This document shows positions 1 through 8,863 of a stretch of 64,000 nucleotides of DNA, one piece after another (within the stretch, counting starts at the first letter, position 1; each line of letters begins with the position of its first letter). The translations under genes and the position numbers were made by a program. The DNA is taken from NCBI GenBank assembly GCA_017938765.1, contig JAGBAX010000014.1, forward strand, positions 22,135-86,134, in the 5' to 3' direction. A model generated the notes under the pieces. It did no database searches and was not told where the DNA came from. It saw only the letters and a program-made list of their open reading frames with translations. The stretch is from Alistipes sp. (GTDB lineage Bacteria > Bacteroidota > Bacteroidia > Bacteroidales > Rikenellaceae).

Positions 1-46
1 CAAGCTCGCCAAGCGAAGTCTTATTATATTGAAATTTGATTGCCAT
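1..46 (-). CDS. atpD: V-type ATP synthase subunit D, N-terminus only (cut by window edge)
   Basis: The first 46 bases, read on the minus strand, encode an ATG followed by AIKFQYNKTSLGEL, the typical start of Bacteroidota V-ATPase subunit D. Subunit D is the central rotor stalk that transmits torque between the A3B3 head and the membrane ring. The ATG lies only 6 bases past the subunit B stop codon, as expected for the next gene of the operon. Only 15 residues are visible, so identity rests on this start and on gene order; the rest lies outside the window. Confidence 0.8.
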   Translation of the reverse strand, partial: MAIKFQYNKTSLGEL

Positions 47-52
47 CAGTTA

Positions 53-1372
53 TTATGCTTTCCAGTATTTAGCAATAAGTTCTGCCTTAATTGCAACCTC
101 CTCCTTTGAGAAGTACTCCGCAAACAGAGTCCAAGCGGTATCAAGCATCTCAGTAATCTCAATGTTTACGTCGATAGCAAGAAGCTTCTCTGAGTAGTCA
201 CGCGCAAACTTAAGAGCACGCTCGTCGTAGTCAGAGAGGTCAAAACCGTTCTCCAGCTTGGTCTTTGCATTTGCAGCATCAGCATACAGACGCACGCAGG
301 CATTCATAACCTGAGGGTGGTCCTCACGGGTCTTCTTACCGATAACAAGCTGCTTGAGTCGTGACAGTGAACGGAATGGGTCAATGATAACCTTACCAGT
401 ATCAGAGTCGTTACGAAGGAAGAGCTGACCCTCAGTAATATAACCAGTATTATCTGGAATAGCGTGGGTAATATCGCCACCAGAGAGGGTTGTAACGGCA
501 ATAATTGTAATAGAACCTCCATTTGGAAGCTGTACCGCCTTCTCGTAAATCTTTGCAAGGTCAGAGTAGAGTGAACCTGGCATAGAGTCCTTTGATGGAA
601 TCTGGTCCATACGGTTAGACACGATAGCAAGCGCATCGGCATAGAGGGTCATATCTGTAAGCAGCACAAGCACCTTCTCGCCCTTATCTACAGCGAAGTA
701 CTCGGCAGCTGTAAGTGCCATATCTGGCACAAGCAGACGCTCTACTGGAGGGTTCTCAGTAGTATTTACGAAAGATACGATACGGTCAAGGGCTCCCGCG
801 TTCTCAAACACCTGCTTGAAGTAGAGGAAGTCGTCGTTTGTAAGACCCATACCGCCGAGGATAATCTTATCGGCCTTTGCACGCAGAGCCACATTTGCCA
901 TAACAGCGTTGTATGGCTGATCTGGGTCGGCAAAGAATGGAATCTTCTGACCAGTTACGATAGTGTTATTAAGGTCAATACCTGCGATACCTGTAGCAAT
1001 AAGCTCTGAAGGCTGCAGACGCTTGAATGGGTTTACAGTAGGACCACCAATCTCGCGAGCCTCGCCCTCAAGCTGCTCACCACCCTCAAGTGGCTCGCCA
1101 TAGGCGTTGAAGAAGCGGCCAGCGAGGTTATCAGATACCTTAAGCTTTGGTGGCTCGCCGTGAAATACCACCTCCGAGTTTGTAGCAAGACCCTCAGTAC
1201 CTGCAAATACCTGAAGGGTTACATGCTCGCCCATAATCTTTACTACCTGTGCAAGCTTTCCGCCCACAGTAGCAAGCTCATCATTACCTACGCCAGTAGC
1301 ACGAAGAGTGACTGTTGCCTTGGTAATGTTGTCAATTTTTGTATATACTTTTTGAAATGCTCTTGTTGTCAT
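53..1372 (-). CDS. atpB: V-type ATP synthase subunit B
   Basis: 439 residues. This is the non-catalytic nucleotide-binding subunit of the A3B3 head of a V/A-type rotary ATPase on the cytoplasmic face of the inner membrane. It has the N-terminal beta-barrel domain and the conserved central alpha/beta domain. Where subunit A has its Walker A motif, this protein has GQKIPFFADPDQPYN near residue 145, which is the B-type pattern lacking GKT. Length is close to the usual 430-470 residues. It starts 9 bases after the atpA stop, so it is co-transcribed with atpA. In Bacteroidota this enzyme may run as an ion pump or a synthase, H+ or Na+ coupled; the deciding ring subunit K is not in the window. Confidence 0.96.
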   Translation of the reverse strand: MTTRAFQKVYTKIDNITKATVTLRATGVGNDELATVGGKLAQVVKIMGEHVTLQVFAGTEGLATNSEVVFHGEPPKLKVSDNLAGRFFNAYGEPLEGGEQLEGEAREIGGPTVNPFKRLQPSELIATGIAGIDLNNTIVTGQKIPFFADPDQPYNAVMANVALRAKADKIILGGMGLTNDDFLYFKQVFENAGALDRIVSFVNTTENPPVERLLVPDMALTAAEYFAVDKGEKVLVLLTDMTLYADALAIVSNRMDQIPSKDSMPGSLYSDLAKIYEKAVQLPNGGSITIIAVTTLSGGDITHAIPDNTGYITEGQLFLRNDSDTGKVIIDPFRSLSRLKQLVIGKKTREDHPQVMNACVRLYADAANAKTKLENGFDLSDYDERALKFARDYSEKLLAIDVNIEITEMLDTAWTLFAEYFSKEEVAIKAELIAKYWKA

Positions 1373-1381
1373 AGTACCAAA

Positions 1382-3133
1382 TTATTTTGCAGAGGCAACA
1401 TACTCATTAATTTGCTTCTGATAGTCGTAGAATTTCTCGCTCTGCCACTCAGAGTAGTTCATCTGACGGAAGAGGTTGATAAGACCCTTGAAGAACTTTG
1501 AACAAGCCTCAAAGTCCGCAAAGTCAAAGTCGTAGTCACAGATATCAAGCACCATCTTGTACATCATCTGCTGACGCTCCATAGGACAGTTTGCATCAAT
1601 ATCGTCAAAAGCATCCTGTTGAAGAACGACAAAGTCAATAAGCTCGCTCTTCCAGAAACGCTCGTGGTAGTCTACAGGTACACCGTCATCACCGAGGATG
1701 TTAATCTGGTCGTTAGCCTCTTTACCGCGCTGAACGATAGTCTTACCCTTACGGACAAGTGCTACCCAGCCCTTCTCAATCTTCTCACCCAAATACTCCT
1801 CAACCTCTGGATACTCAAGATACTTTGAGTAAGACTCCAGTGGGTCAATAGCTGGATAACGCTTTGAGTCTGCACGACCCTGTGAAAGAGCGTAGAAGCA
1901 ACGAGCAGCCTTCTTTGTAGACTCAGTAACTGGCTCCTTCAGGTTACCACCCGCAGGAGATACAGTACCGAGGAATGTTACAGAGCCAGTTTGACCATTT
2001 GTCAGCTTCACAAGACCTGCACGAGCGTAGAAGTTAGAGATGATTGCAGAGAGGTCCATAGGGAACGCATCCTGACCTGGAAGCTCCTCAAGGCGGTTAG
2101 ACATCTCACGAAGTGCCTGTGCCCAACGAGAGGTAGAGTCCGCCATAACAAGCACACGCAGACCCATAGAGCGGTAGTACTCACCGATTGTCATACCTGT
2201 GTATACAGATGCCTCACGCGCTGCAACTGGCATATTTGATGTGTTACAGATGATGATTGTACGCTCCATAAGCTTGTGACCTGTATGTGGGTCAATAAGC
2301 TCTGGGAACTCCTTGAAAATCTCCACAACCTCATTTGCACGCTCACCACAAGCAACGATGATAATAACATCTGCCTCTGCCTGCTTTGAAATTGCGTGCT
2401 GAAGCACGGTCTTACCAGCACCGAATGGGCCAGGGATAAAGCCTGTACCACCCTCTGCAAGTGGGTTGAAGGTATCAATAGCACGAACACCTGTCTCCAT
2501 AACCTTTGATGGACGAGGCTTCTCTGTATAGCAGCGTACAGCCTGCTTTACTGGCCACTTCTGCACCATTGTAACATTGTACTCGTTGCCATCAACATCC
2601 GCAAGTACTGCAATAGTATCAGTAACCTTATATGTACCTGCAGCAACGATGCTCTTTACAGTATAGTTGCCAGTCATAATGAAAGGCACCATAATTTTGT
2701 GAGCAATCCACTGCTCCTGAACCTCACCAAGCCAAGAGGCAGCAGATACCTTGTCGCCAACCTTTGCAAGTGGTTTGAACTCCCACTCGCTATTGAAGTC
2801 CAGCGGCTCGGTAATTGAGCCTCGGTCGATAAACAGACCATCCATCTTTGCAAGGTCGTTCTGCAGACCGTCGTAGTTCTTTGAGAGCAGACCCGGTGCA
2901 AGGGTTGCCTCAAGCATATGGCCCTCAAACTCTACGCGGTCGCCAATCTTCAGACCACGAGTAGAGTCGTAAACCTGTACATAGGCATCATCGCCTATAA
3001 CCTTGATGACCTCAGCCATCATTCGGGTATCACCACAGTAAACATAGCAAATCTCGTTCTGCGCCACAGCACCCTCGGCACGAACAATTACGATGTTAGA
3101 GATAATACCACTAACTTTTCCGATTGTTTTCAT
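1382..3133 (-). CDS. atpA: V-type ATP synthase subunit A (catalytic)
   Basis: 583 residues, normal for the family. This is the catalytic ATP-binding subunit of the V/A-ATPase head. The P-loop GPFGAGKT lies near residue 235 and is followed by the IIIVACGERANEV segment carrying the conserved GER. An extended non-homologous region sits between the N-terminal barrel and the nucleotide domain, as in all V-type A subunits, and distinguishes it from F-type beta. It follows the DUF2764 gene by 11 bases and precedes atpB by 9, in the standard Bacteroidota order E, DUF2764, A, B, D, I, K. Confidence 0.97.
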   Translation of the reverse strand: MKTIGKVSGIISNIVIVRAEGAVAQNEICYVYCGDTRMMAEVIKVIGDDAYVQVYDSTRGLKIGDRVEFEGHMLEATLAPGLLSKNYDGLQNDLAKMDGLFIDRGSITEPLDFNSEWEFKPLAKVGDKVSAASWLGEVQEQWIAHKIMVPFIMTGNYTVKSIVAAGTYKVTDTIAVLADVDGNEYNVTMVQKWPVKQAVRCYTEKPRPSKVMETGVRAIDTFNPLAEGGTGFIPGPFGAGKTVLQHAISKQAEADVIIIVACGERANEVVEIFKEFPELIDPHTGHKLMERTIIICNTSNMPVAAREASVYTGMTIGEYYRSMGLRVLVMADSTSRWAQALREMSNRLEELPGQDAFPMDLSAIISNFYARAGLVKLTNGQTGSVTFLGTVSPAGGNLKEPVTESTKKAARCFYALSQGRADSKRYPAIDPLESYSKYLEYPEVEEYLGEKIEKGWVALVRKGKTIVQRGKEANDQINILGDDGVPVDYHERFWKSELIDFVVLQQDAFDDIDANCPMERQQMMYKMVLDICDYDFDFADFEACSKFFKGLINLFRQMNYSEWQSEKFYDYQKQINEYVASAK

Positions 3134-3144
3134 ATAGTGTTGTT

Positions 3145-3972
3145 TTATATTTCAATGTGTTGTTTTCCGTCCAACTCTGCCATAAGCTTGTCAAACATCT
3201 GTCGTCCCGTCTTAACATCAAGCAGAGTCCAACGCGCAACGAGATTTACCTTGACAAGGTATGCCAAAACGGCATCCAAAGAGAAGTAGTCAAATGTAGA
3301 GAGTTCTGAAGCTACAGACCAACGGATAAGGTCAATCTTACGCTCCTTCTCAACCATATTGTGCTCGTCCATTGCAGAAATCAGCTGGTCAATATAACTC
3401 AACTCGCCACGCAGACCAAAGTCCGCCGCCGAGCTACGATGCAGCTGCTCTACAATCTCACCACCACCAACCGTCGCGCTATCAACAGCAATGCCGCGCT
3501 CACGGGCAACAAGTGCTGCAATAACATTTCTCAGTGCGCGGTCAGACTCCGACCAATTCCTCAGAAATGCAGAGCCTGATGAGGCGCAGAGCGCATAGTA
3601 TGCACCAAAGAGTGAAACAGCGAAAGGGAGCGACGTATCAACGCCCTCTGCATCCTCACCCTCTGTATCAGCATAGGCACGAATAACCTTTGCAAGGCTC
3701 TTTGGAAGAGTTGTCGGATTCTCCAACTCTGCTGCCACCTGCTCAGGGCTCAAAAGACCCAAGGCGTTGTGCGCACTGCTACCGTTATGGCGAGCAACCA
3801 GATTTTCACAATCATAGTAGGTATAGAGAAGCGCTACGCTCTGCCAATCCTTAGCGCTGAGCGACTCCTCCACCTCCGTAAGAATCTCTGTGATGTCAAA
3901 ACCCTTTGTATCGGCATCCAGAGCGTACTCACGAAGTCCCGCTACAAGCGTATAGTAGTTACTACTGAACAT
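3145..3972 (-). CDS. DUF2764 family protein of the V-ATPase operon
   Basis: 275 residues, no signal peptide or membrane segment. The start (MFSSNYYTLVAGLREY) and the mixed helical pattern with repeated Tyr/Asp match the DUF2764 family, which is found almost only in Bacteroidota and spirochaete V-ATPase operons between subunits E and A. Because these operons lack a recognisable subunit C, the family is often taken as its functional stand-in, coupling the ring to the central stalk. That role is inferred from gene position, not shown by sequence. It lies 7 bases after atpE. Confidence 0.85.
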   Translation of the reverse strand: MFSSNYYTLVAGLREYALDADTKGFDITEILTEVEESLSAKDWQSVALLYTYYDCENLVARHNGSSAHNALGLLSPEQVAAELENPTTLPKSLAKVIRAYADTEGEDAEGVDTSLPFAVSLFGAYYALCASSGSAFLRNWSESDRALRNVIAALVARERGIAVDSATVGGGEIVEQLHRSSAADFGLRGELSYIDQLISAMDEHNMVEKERKIDLIRWSVASELSTFDYFSLDAVLAYLVKVNLVARWTLLDVKTGRQMFDKLMAELDGKQHIEI

Positions 3973-3979
3973 AGGCTAA

Positions 3980-4585
3980 TTAGAAAAGCATTTTAGAGAC
4001 CTTCTCACGCAGATACTCCTGCATCAGAGCGGCAAAAGACTCCTCAGTAAATGAGATGTAGTAGCCACCACCCTTCTGGCAAACCTTAAATCCAGTGTGA
4101 ACATCCTTTGAGTAACCGACCTCAATACCTGCAGCAAGAAGCTCCTGTGCAGATGCCTCAAATGCCTTAGTAAAGTCAGCCTCAAGAGCCGCAGGAAGCA
4201 TAGCTGTAAGCTCAACCTTGCCACCATTATTCCACGCAGCAGCTACTGCAAGAAGAAGCGACTTAACGAACTGAGCATCAACAACAGCTGCAGAAACACC
4301 TGCGCCAACACTCTTTGCAATAATCGCATCAGCAATCTCGGTCTTAATCTTTGCCAGCGCCTGCTTACCTGCAAGTGAAATCTCAGTCATTGAGTTCTTC
4401 GCTGTATCGGCAGCCTTTGTCTCAGCCTCCTTTACAATCTTTGCAGCCTCAGCCTTAGCATCAGCAATAATCTTTGCAGCTGTCGCCGTAGCCTCCGCTA
4501 CAAGACGCTCAGCCTCGGCACGACCCTTCTCAAGCCCCTCACCATAAAGGCGCTCGGTCAGTTCCTTTAACTTTGTATTTTCCAT
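3980..4585 (-). CDS. atpE: V-type ATP synthase subunit E
   Basis: 201 residues. This is the first gene of the ATPase operon. The N-terminal half (about residues 5-90) is an Ala/Lys/Glu-rich coiled coil, the peripheral-stalk part of subunit E. The C-terminal half is the globular domain that binds the top of the A3B3 head. It has the family's length and start (MENTKLKELTERLYGEG). Low-complexity Ala-rich composition weakens direct motif evidence, but operon position makes the call firm. A Bacteroidota promoter lies about 60 bases upstream. Confidence 0.9.
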   Translation of the reverse strand: MENTKLKELTERLYGEGLEKGRAEAERLVAEATATAAKIIADAKAEAAKIVKEAETKAADTAKNSMTEISLAGKQALAKIKTEIADAIIAKSVGAGVSAAVVDAQFVKSLLLAVAAAWNNGGKVELTAMLPAALEADFTKAFEASAQELLAAGIEVGYSKDVHTGFKVCQKGGGYYISFTEESFAALMQEYLREKVSKMLF

Positions 4586-4646
4586 AAGTTATTAAATTTA
4601 TTTAAAAATTATTTTGTTTACAATTTCTTCTATCTATAAAACGGCA

Positions 4647-4677
4647 CAAATATAGCAAAATTTTAGGGAAGTAGCAA
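4647..4677 (-). promoter_or_regulatory. Promoter of the V-ATPase operon
   Basis: Read on the minus strand, TATATTTG (4647-4654) is the -7 element and TTG (4675-4677) the -33 element, 20 bases apart, matching the Bacteroidota sigma-ABfr consensus. The predicted transcript starts near 4640, about 55 bases before the atpE ATG at 4585. Confidence 0.7.
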
Positions 4678-4729
4678 GATTAAACTTACGATATGTAACA
4701 ATTTATCAACAATTTGGTTCTTTTTTGAG

Positions 4730-4806
4730 AGCCATTGGCTTTTAGCCGTTAGCCATTGGCCATTAGCAAAGATTACAGAGTACAGATTACAGATTACAGA
4801 GCCAAT
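4730..4806. repeat. Short direct repeats (AGCCATTGGC and AGATTACAG units)
   Basis: 4730-4766 holds two AGCCATTGGC units separated by TTTTAGCCGTT; the 13-mer GTTAGCCATTGGC at 4748-4760 recurs at 47073-47085, beside another family 1 palindrome. 4770-4800 holds several imperfect units of AGATTACAG/AGAGTACAG. The region carries no open reading frame of note; function unknown. Confidence 0.6.
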
Positions 4807-4818
4807 AACTAAAAGCCA

Positions 4819-4944
4819 TTTTGTCGTCAGAGTGGTGCATTTACCACGCTCAATAAAAAATACCTGCGCAGGATAGTACCGAGTAGTACAGCCCAGCAGG
4901 CATTTTTTATTAGCGGCAGGAAATGTGCCACTATCACGACAAAA
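4819..4944 (-). repeat. Palindromic element family 1, copy 1
   Basis: A 126-base imperfect palindrome. The ends TTTTGTCGT / ACGACAAAA pair, and pairing continues inward with a few mismatches (AGTGG / CCACT). An inner stem AATAAAAAATACCTGC / GCAGGCATTTTTTATT encloses a core GGATAGTACCGAGTAGTAC. The same core recurs at 38934-39063 and 47095-47220 with different but still pairing inner stems. On the minus strand it begins on the base after the stop codon (TAA) of the DUF4301 gene, so it is probably transcribed as its 3' end and may act as its terminator. Confidence 0.75.
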
Positions 4945-6378
4945 TTACTGGTGTTGTGGACGGAGTAGATCTTGAACAACCTTCACTGGCGAGAATGTCG
5001 TAATTGGAACATCCACAAAGATAGTACTCCAGTCTGCCATTGCTCCATTCCAAAGACCTGGAAGCTCCTGAGCGCGCAGCTCTCTACCACCACTTGACTT
5101 TGACGAGATGAAGCCCGTTGCAGGGTCAGTAAACTTACTCAAATCGTACTTTGTACCATCGGCAGCATAGACACCACAAACAAGGTCTACTGGGTTAAAG
5201 TGTGTAGCATCCTTCATAAGGTGCATATCCTCTGCCGAAATCTGGCTTGACTCTGCAATCTGGAGAGTCTGAGTGCCGTCGGCATTTGCCACCCAGAATG
5301 GGCCACCACCAGGCTCACCCTCATTGCGAACCATTCCGCAGACACGAATTGGGCGAGCGAGAAGACGCTCAAGAAGTGCAGCATCATACTGTGCAGGCAG
5401 CTTCACGCAGAGCTTTTTCTCAACAAATTCAGCCACTGCAGCAAGGTCTGCTTTACCACTCTTGAGTGATTCAAGAGCTGCGAAAGTCTGCTGCTGAAGC
5501 TCAAGAAGCAGACCAGCAAGAGCCTTCTTATAGAGGACTGTATCGCCACGCAGAGCGTCGGTTGTAACATTGTCAATATTCTTAACAAAGATAACTTTTG
5601 CATCTATCTTATTGAGGTTTGCAAGCAGTGCTCCGTGACCTGCAGGACGGAAAAGAAGCTCGCCACTTTCTGTTCTAAATGGCGTATTATCTGGGTTTAC
5701 AGCAATAGTATCTGTAGAGGACATCTGCTGTGAGAAAGAGATATCATACTTAACACCGAACATCTGCTCATACTTAGCAGTACGCTCGGCAAGCAGAGCG
5801 CGGAAAGCACCCTCATGCTCTGGCGATACGGTAAAGTGGAGGCGAACAACGCCATCTGCAGCACCATAGAGCGCGCCCTCAACAAGGTGCTCCTCAACAG
5901 CCTTACGAGAGCCATTCTCATAGGCGTGGAAAGTCACAAGACCCTTTGGCAGTGAGCCATATCCAAGACCCTGCTTGATAATTGCGCTAACGACAGCCTT
6001 CTCATCTGTAAAATCTGCCACAACAGCCTTAAGCTCTGGATAAAAAGCGAACTTCTCAATATTCTGAAGCAGAGTATCAATACCCTTTCCGCGCTTATCC
6101 TCATTCACAAACTCGAAGAGCTCTTTGAACATACGCGTAGCTGCACCAGATGCAGGGACGAACTTTGCAACAGTAACAGACTCATCTCTATGCTCATAAC
6201 TATCAGCATAGGCAGCAGCCTGCTCAGGCGTTAAAACTGTAATACCATCATTTGGCGATGCGGCACTCACGACCTTAAGTGAAGGAAATCCTTTGCGGAA
6301 ATTTTCAATCTGAAGATTAACAGCCTCAACAGTAAGTCCATGGGCTGCAATTTGCTGAAGATCTTTCTCTGTAAACAT
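4945..6378 (-). CDS. DUF4301 family protein
   Basis: 477 residues, cytoplasmic, no signal. The motif KFVPASGAATRMFKELFEF near residue 72 and the later RPAGHGALLANLN segment are typical of DUF4301, a family widespread in Bacteroidota. The PASGAATRMFK and GGHGALL-like pattern resembles the substrate loops of UTP/sugar-1-phosphate nucleotidyltransferases, so a nucleotide-binding role is possible but unproven. It is a single-gene unit: a divergent intergenic region separates it from murB, and a palindromic element lies directly after its stop. Confidence 0.85.
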   Translation of the reverse strand: MFTEKDLQQIAAHGLTVEAVNLQIENFRKGFPSLKVVSAASPNDGITVLTPEQAAAYADSYEHRDESVTVAKFVPASGAATRMFKELFEFVNEDKRGKGIDTLLQNIEKFAFYPELKAVVADFTDEKAVVSAIIKQGLGYGSLPKGLVTFHAYENGSRKAVEEHLVEGALYGAADGVVRLHFTVSPEHEGAFRALLAERTAKYEQMFGVKYDISFSQQMSSTDTIAVNPDNTPFRTESGELLFRPAGHGALLANLNKIDAKVIFVKNIDNVTTDALRGDTVLYKKALAGLLLELQQQTFAALESLKSGKADLAAVAEFVEKKLCVKLPAQYDAALLERLLARPIRVCGMVRNEGEPGGGPFWVANADGTQTLQIAESSQISAEDMHLMKDATHFNPVDLVCGVYAADGTKYDLSKFTDPATGFISSKSSGGRELRAQELPGLWNGAMADWSTIFVDVPITTFSPVKVVQDLLRPQHQ

Positions 6379-6497
6379 ATTAACGGTTTAAGTTTTATAG
6401 GTTTTTAAAGTTTTAAGTAGCCAAAGTTAAACATTTTTCTTGTAATTAACACATTTCTGAACATTTATTTTTATCTTTACCGCGCAATTTAGAGATT
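6379..6497. promoter_or_regulatory. Divergent promoter region DUF4301 / murB
   Basis: The minus strand shows TAACTTTG (6422-6429), a good -7 element for the DUF4301 gene. The plus strand shows TATCTTTA (6472-6479) 18 bases before the murB ATG, one base off the consensus. Neither has an obvious TTTG at -33. Confidence 0.45.
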
Positions 6498-7511
6498 ATG
6501 ATACGAGTTTTTGAAAATAGTGACCTCTCTGCACGCAACAGTTTCAAGGTGCATCAGCAGGCCGCAAAGATAGTAGAGTTTGACAGCAACAGCGACCTAC
6601 AACAGATTTTTGCCGAGCAGGTAACCGACCGTTGGATGGTTATGGGCGGAGCAAACAACATACTCTTCACGCGCGACATTGACTTTCCAATAATCATTCC
6701 GCGCAACGAGCAGATTGAGATTCTCTCTGAGGGCAACGAGGGAGTATATGTTCGCGTAGGTGCTGGACTTGAGTGGGATGAGCTTGTAGCGTGGAGCGTA
6801 GAGCGCGGGCTGTGGGGTCTTGAGAATCTATCTCTTATTCCTGGCAAGGTGGGCGCTGCGCCAGTGCAGAACATCGGAGCTTATGGAGCCGAGGCGAAAG
6901 ATACTATTGCAAGTGTAGAGATGTTCTTTCCAGAGCAAGGGGCCTTTGTCACACTTGCAGCAGAGCATTGCGGATTTGGCTACCGCGAGAGCGTGTTCAA
7001 GCACACCCTCAAAGGCCGCGTAATTATCACCTCTGTCACCTTCTGTCTCTCTAAAGTTGCCGCTCCAAAGCTCGGCTACGGGGATGTAGAGCGCGAGGTA
7101 GAGGCTCGTGGCGGAGTATCGCTCACAAATATCCGCGAGGCTATCTGCGCCATTCGTCGTGCAAAGTTACCCGACACTGCCGTAACAGGCAATGCGGGCA
7201 GCTTCTTCAAAAACCCTATCGTAGAGGCTTCGGTAGCGCAAAATCTACTGAAACAGTATCCAGATATGCCGCACTACCCTACTGCCGACACTACAAAGGT
7301 TAAGCTCGCCGCAGGTTGGCTTATAGACCAGTGCGGGCTGAAGGGATACAGCGAGGGCAATGTAGGCGTACATAGCCGTCAGGCCCTTGTACTTATAAAC
7401 ACCACAGGTAATGCTACTGGTAGCGAGGTGATAGCCTTTGCGGGCAAAGTTTGCCAAACCGTTGCCCAGAAATTCGGCATTACTATTGAGCCAGAGGTGA
7501 ATATACTATGA
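6498..7511 (+). CDS. murB: UDP-N-acetylenolpyruvoylglucosamine reductase MurB
   Basis: 337 residues. It reduces UDP-GlcNAc-enolpyruvate to UDP-MurNAc with NADPH and FAD in the cytoplasmic stage of peptidoglycan synthesis. The FAD-binding segment MGGANNILF (about 49-57) and LSLIPGKVGAAPVQNIGAYG (about 114-133) are clear. The catalytic Ser is in GNAGSFFKNP near residue 236 and the catalytic Glu in IEPEVN at the C-terminus. The insert with the YRESVFK Tyr marks it as a type I (E. coli-like) MurB. It overlaps tilS by four bases (ATGA), starting a five-gene plus-strand operon. Confidence 0.96.
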   Translation: MIRVFENSDLSARNSFKVHQQAAKIVEFDSNSDLQQIFAEQVTDRWMVMGGANNILFTRDIDFPIIIPRNEQIEILSEGNEGVYVRVGAGLEWDELVAWSVERGLWGLENLSLIPGKVGAAPVQNIGAYGAEAKDTIASVEMFFPEQGAFVTLAAEHCGFGYRESVFKHTLKGRVIITSVTFCLSKVAAPKLGYGDVEREVEARGGVSLTNIREAICAIRRAKLPDTAVTGNAGSFFKNPIVEASVAQNLLKQYPDMPHYPTADTTKVKLAAGWLIDQCGLKGYSEGNVGVHSRQALVLINTTGNATGSEVIAFAGKVCQTVAQKFGITIEPEVNIL

Positions 7512-8863
7512 GAAAAAACAGACTTTTAGAGCACTTCAAGCAGTATAACGAGCGCCACCAGCTATTTAGCCATCAGGATAAAATCCTGCTGACAGTATCG
7601 GGCGGTGTAGACTCAATGGTTATGCTCTCACTCTTTGTAGAGGGAGGGTATGATATTGGCGTTGCACACTGTAACTTCAACCTGCGCGGCGCAGAGTCTG
7701 ATGGCGATGAGGCCTCTGTAGAGGCAGCAGCAAAGGCTTACGGTGTGCCATACTACTGCAAGAGATTTGACACCAAGGCAGAGATGGAGCTTACGGGCGA
7801 GTCAATGGAGATGGCGGCTCGCAGGCTAAGATACGAGTGGTTTGACGAGCTAAGCCGCGAGCATGGATACACAGCCATTGCCATTGCCCATCATATAGAT
7901 GACTCTATAGAGACATTCTTCATCAACCTTTTCCGAGGTACGGGTTTACGCGGACTTACGGGTATTACTCGCCAACGAGGCAATGTTATCCGTCCGCTAC
8001 TATTTGCCGAGAGGCGCGAGATTCACGAGTATGCTGTCTCTCACAAGATTGCCTTCCGTGAGGACTCATCAAACCACTCGCAGAAGTATCTTCGCAACAA
8101 GATTCGCATAGGATTGCTACCTAAGGTGCGCGAGATTAACCCTCGCTTTACATCTATCATGCGAGGCAATCTATACCACCTTTATGATGCACAGTGCTTT
8201 ATCGAGGCGGGAATATCAAAGATTAAGCAGGCTGTGCTTGAGCATAGCCAGAATAGCGTAGACCGCATACACACCACACTTATTGAGGAGCACTTCCCTA
8301 AGGAGTTTGTTATCTACGAAATTCTTAGCACACAGTACGGCTTCAAGGGCGATGTTGTAGATGAGCTCATCAGGGCTCTTAAGAGTTGTGAGTCGGGTAA
8401 GCGATTCTACTCTAAAGAGTATATCGCCTGCATAGACCGCACAGATATTGTTATTGCGCCAATTGCAGAGGACGACGACTGTATGACCATCGTCACGCGC
8501 GAGCAACTACGCAGCTACTGTGGCAACTCTGTCCTCTACCTTGAGCACACAGATATAGACAATGTTTCGGACTACAATGCACCCGCAGAGATAGCATATC
8601 TTGACGAGCAGAAGCTGGTCTACCCACTAACTCTACGCCGTTGGCAGGAGGGGGATAGTTTTATTCCTTTTGGAATGATTGGCAGAAAGAAGGTTAGCGA
8701 CTACCTTACAGACCGCAAGGTCTCTGTAATAGAGAAGAGCCGCCAGTTTGTACTCCTTTCTGGCGAGGATATTGTCTGGGTAGTCGGCAGGCGCATAGAT
8801 GACAGATACCGCATAACCAAGCAGACAGAGAATATATTAAAAATCACTAAACAGACCCTCTAA
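7508..8863 (+). CDS. tilS: tRNA(Ile)-lysidine synthase TilS
   Basis: 451 residues. It attaches lysine to C34 of tRNA-Ile(CAU), switching its decoding from AUG to AUA. The N-type ATP pyrophosphatase PP-loop SGGVDS is at residues 31-36, followed by AHCNFNLRG and the IAHHIDDSIETFFINLFRGT region, all family signatures. The C-terminal tRNA-binding domain with RRWQEGDSFIPFGM..KKVSDYLTDRK completes a full-length protein. Start overlaps the murB stop (ATGA) and stop overlaps the holA start (TAATG), so translation is coupled. Confidence 0.96.
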   Translation: MRKNRLLEHFKQYNERHQLFSHQDKILLTVSGGVDSMVMLSLFVEGGYDIGVAHCNFNLRGAESDGDEASVEAAAKAYGVPYYCKRFDTKAEMELTGESMEMAARRLRYEWFDELSREHGYTAIAIAHHIDDSIETFFINLFRGTGLRGLTGITRQRGNVIRPLLFAERREIHEYAVSHKIAFREDSSNHSQKYLRNKIRIGLLPKVREINPRFTSIMRGNLYHLYDAQCFIEAGISKIKQAVLEHSQNSVDRIHTTLIEEHFPKEFVIYEILSTQYGFKGDVVDELIRALKSCESGKRFYSKEYIACIDRTDIVIAPIAEDDDCMTIVTREQLRSYCGNSVLYLEHTDIDNVSDYNAPAEIAYLDEQKLVYPLTLRRWQEGDSFIPFGMIGRKKVSDYLTDRKVSVIEKSRQFVLLSGEDIVWVVGRRIDDRYRITKQTENILKITKQTL

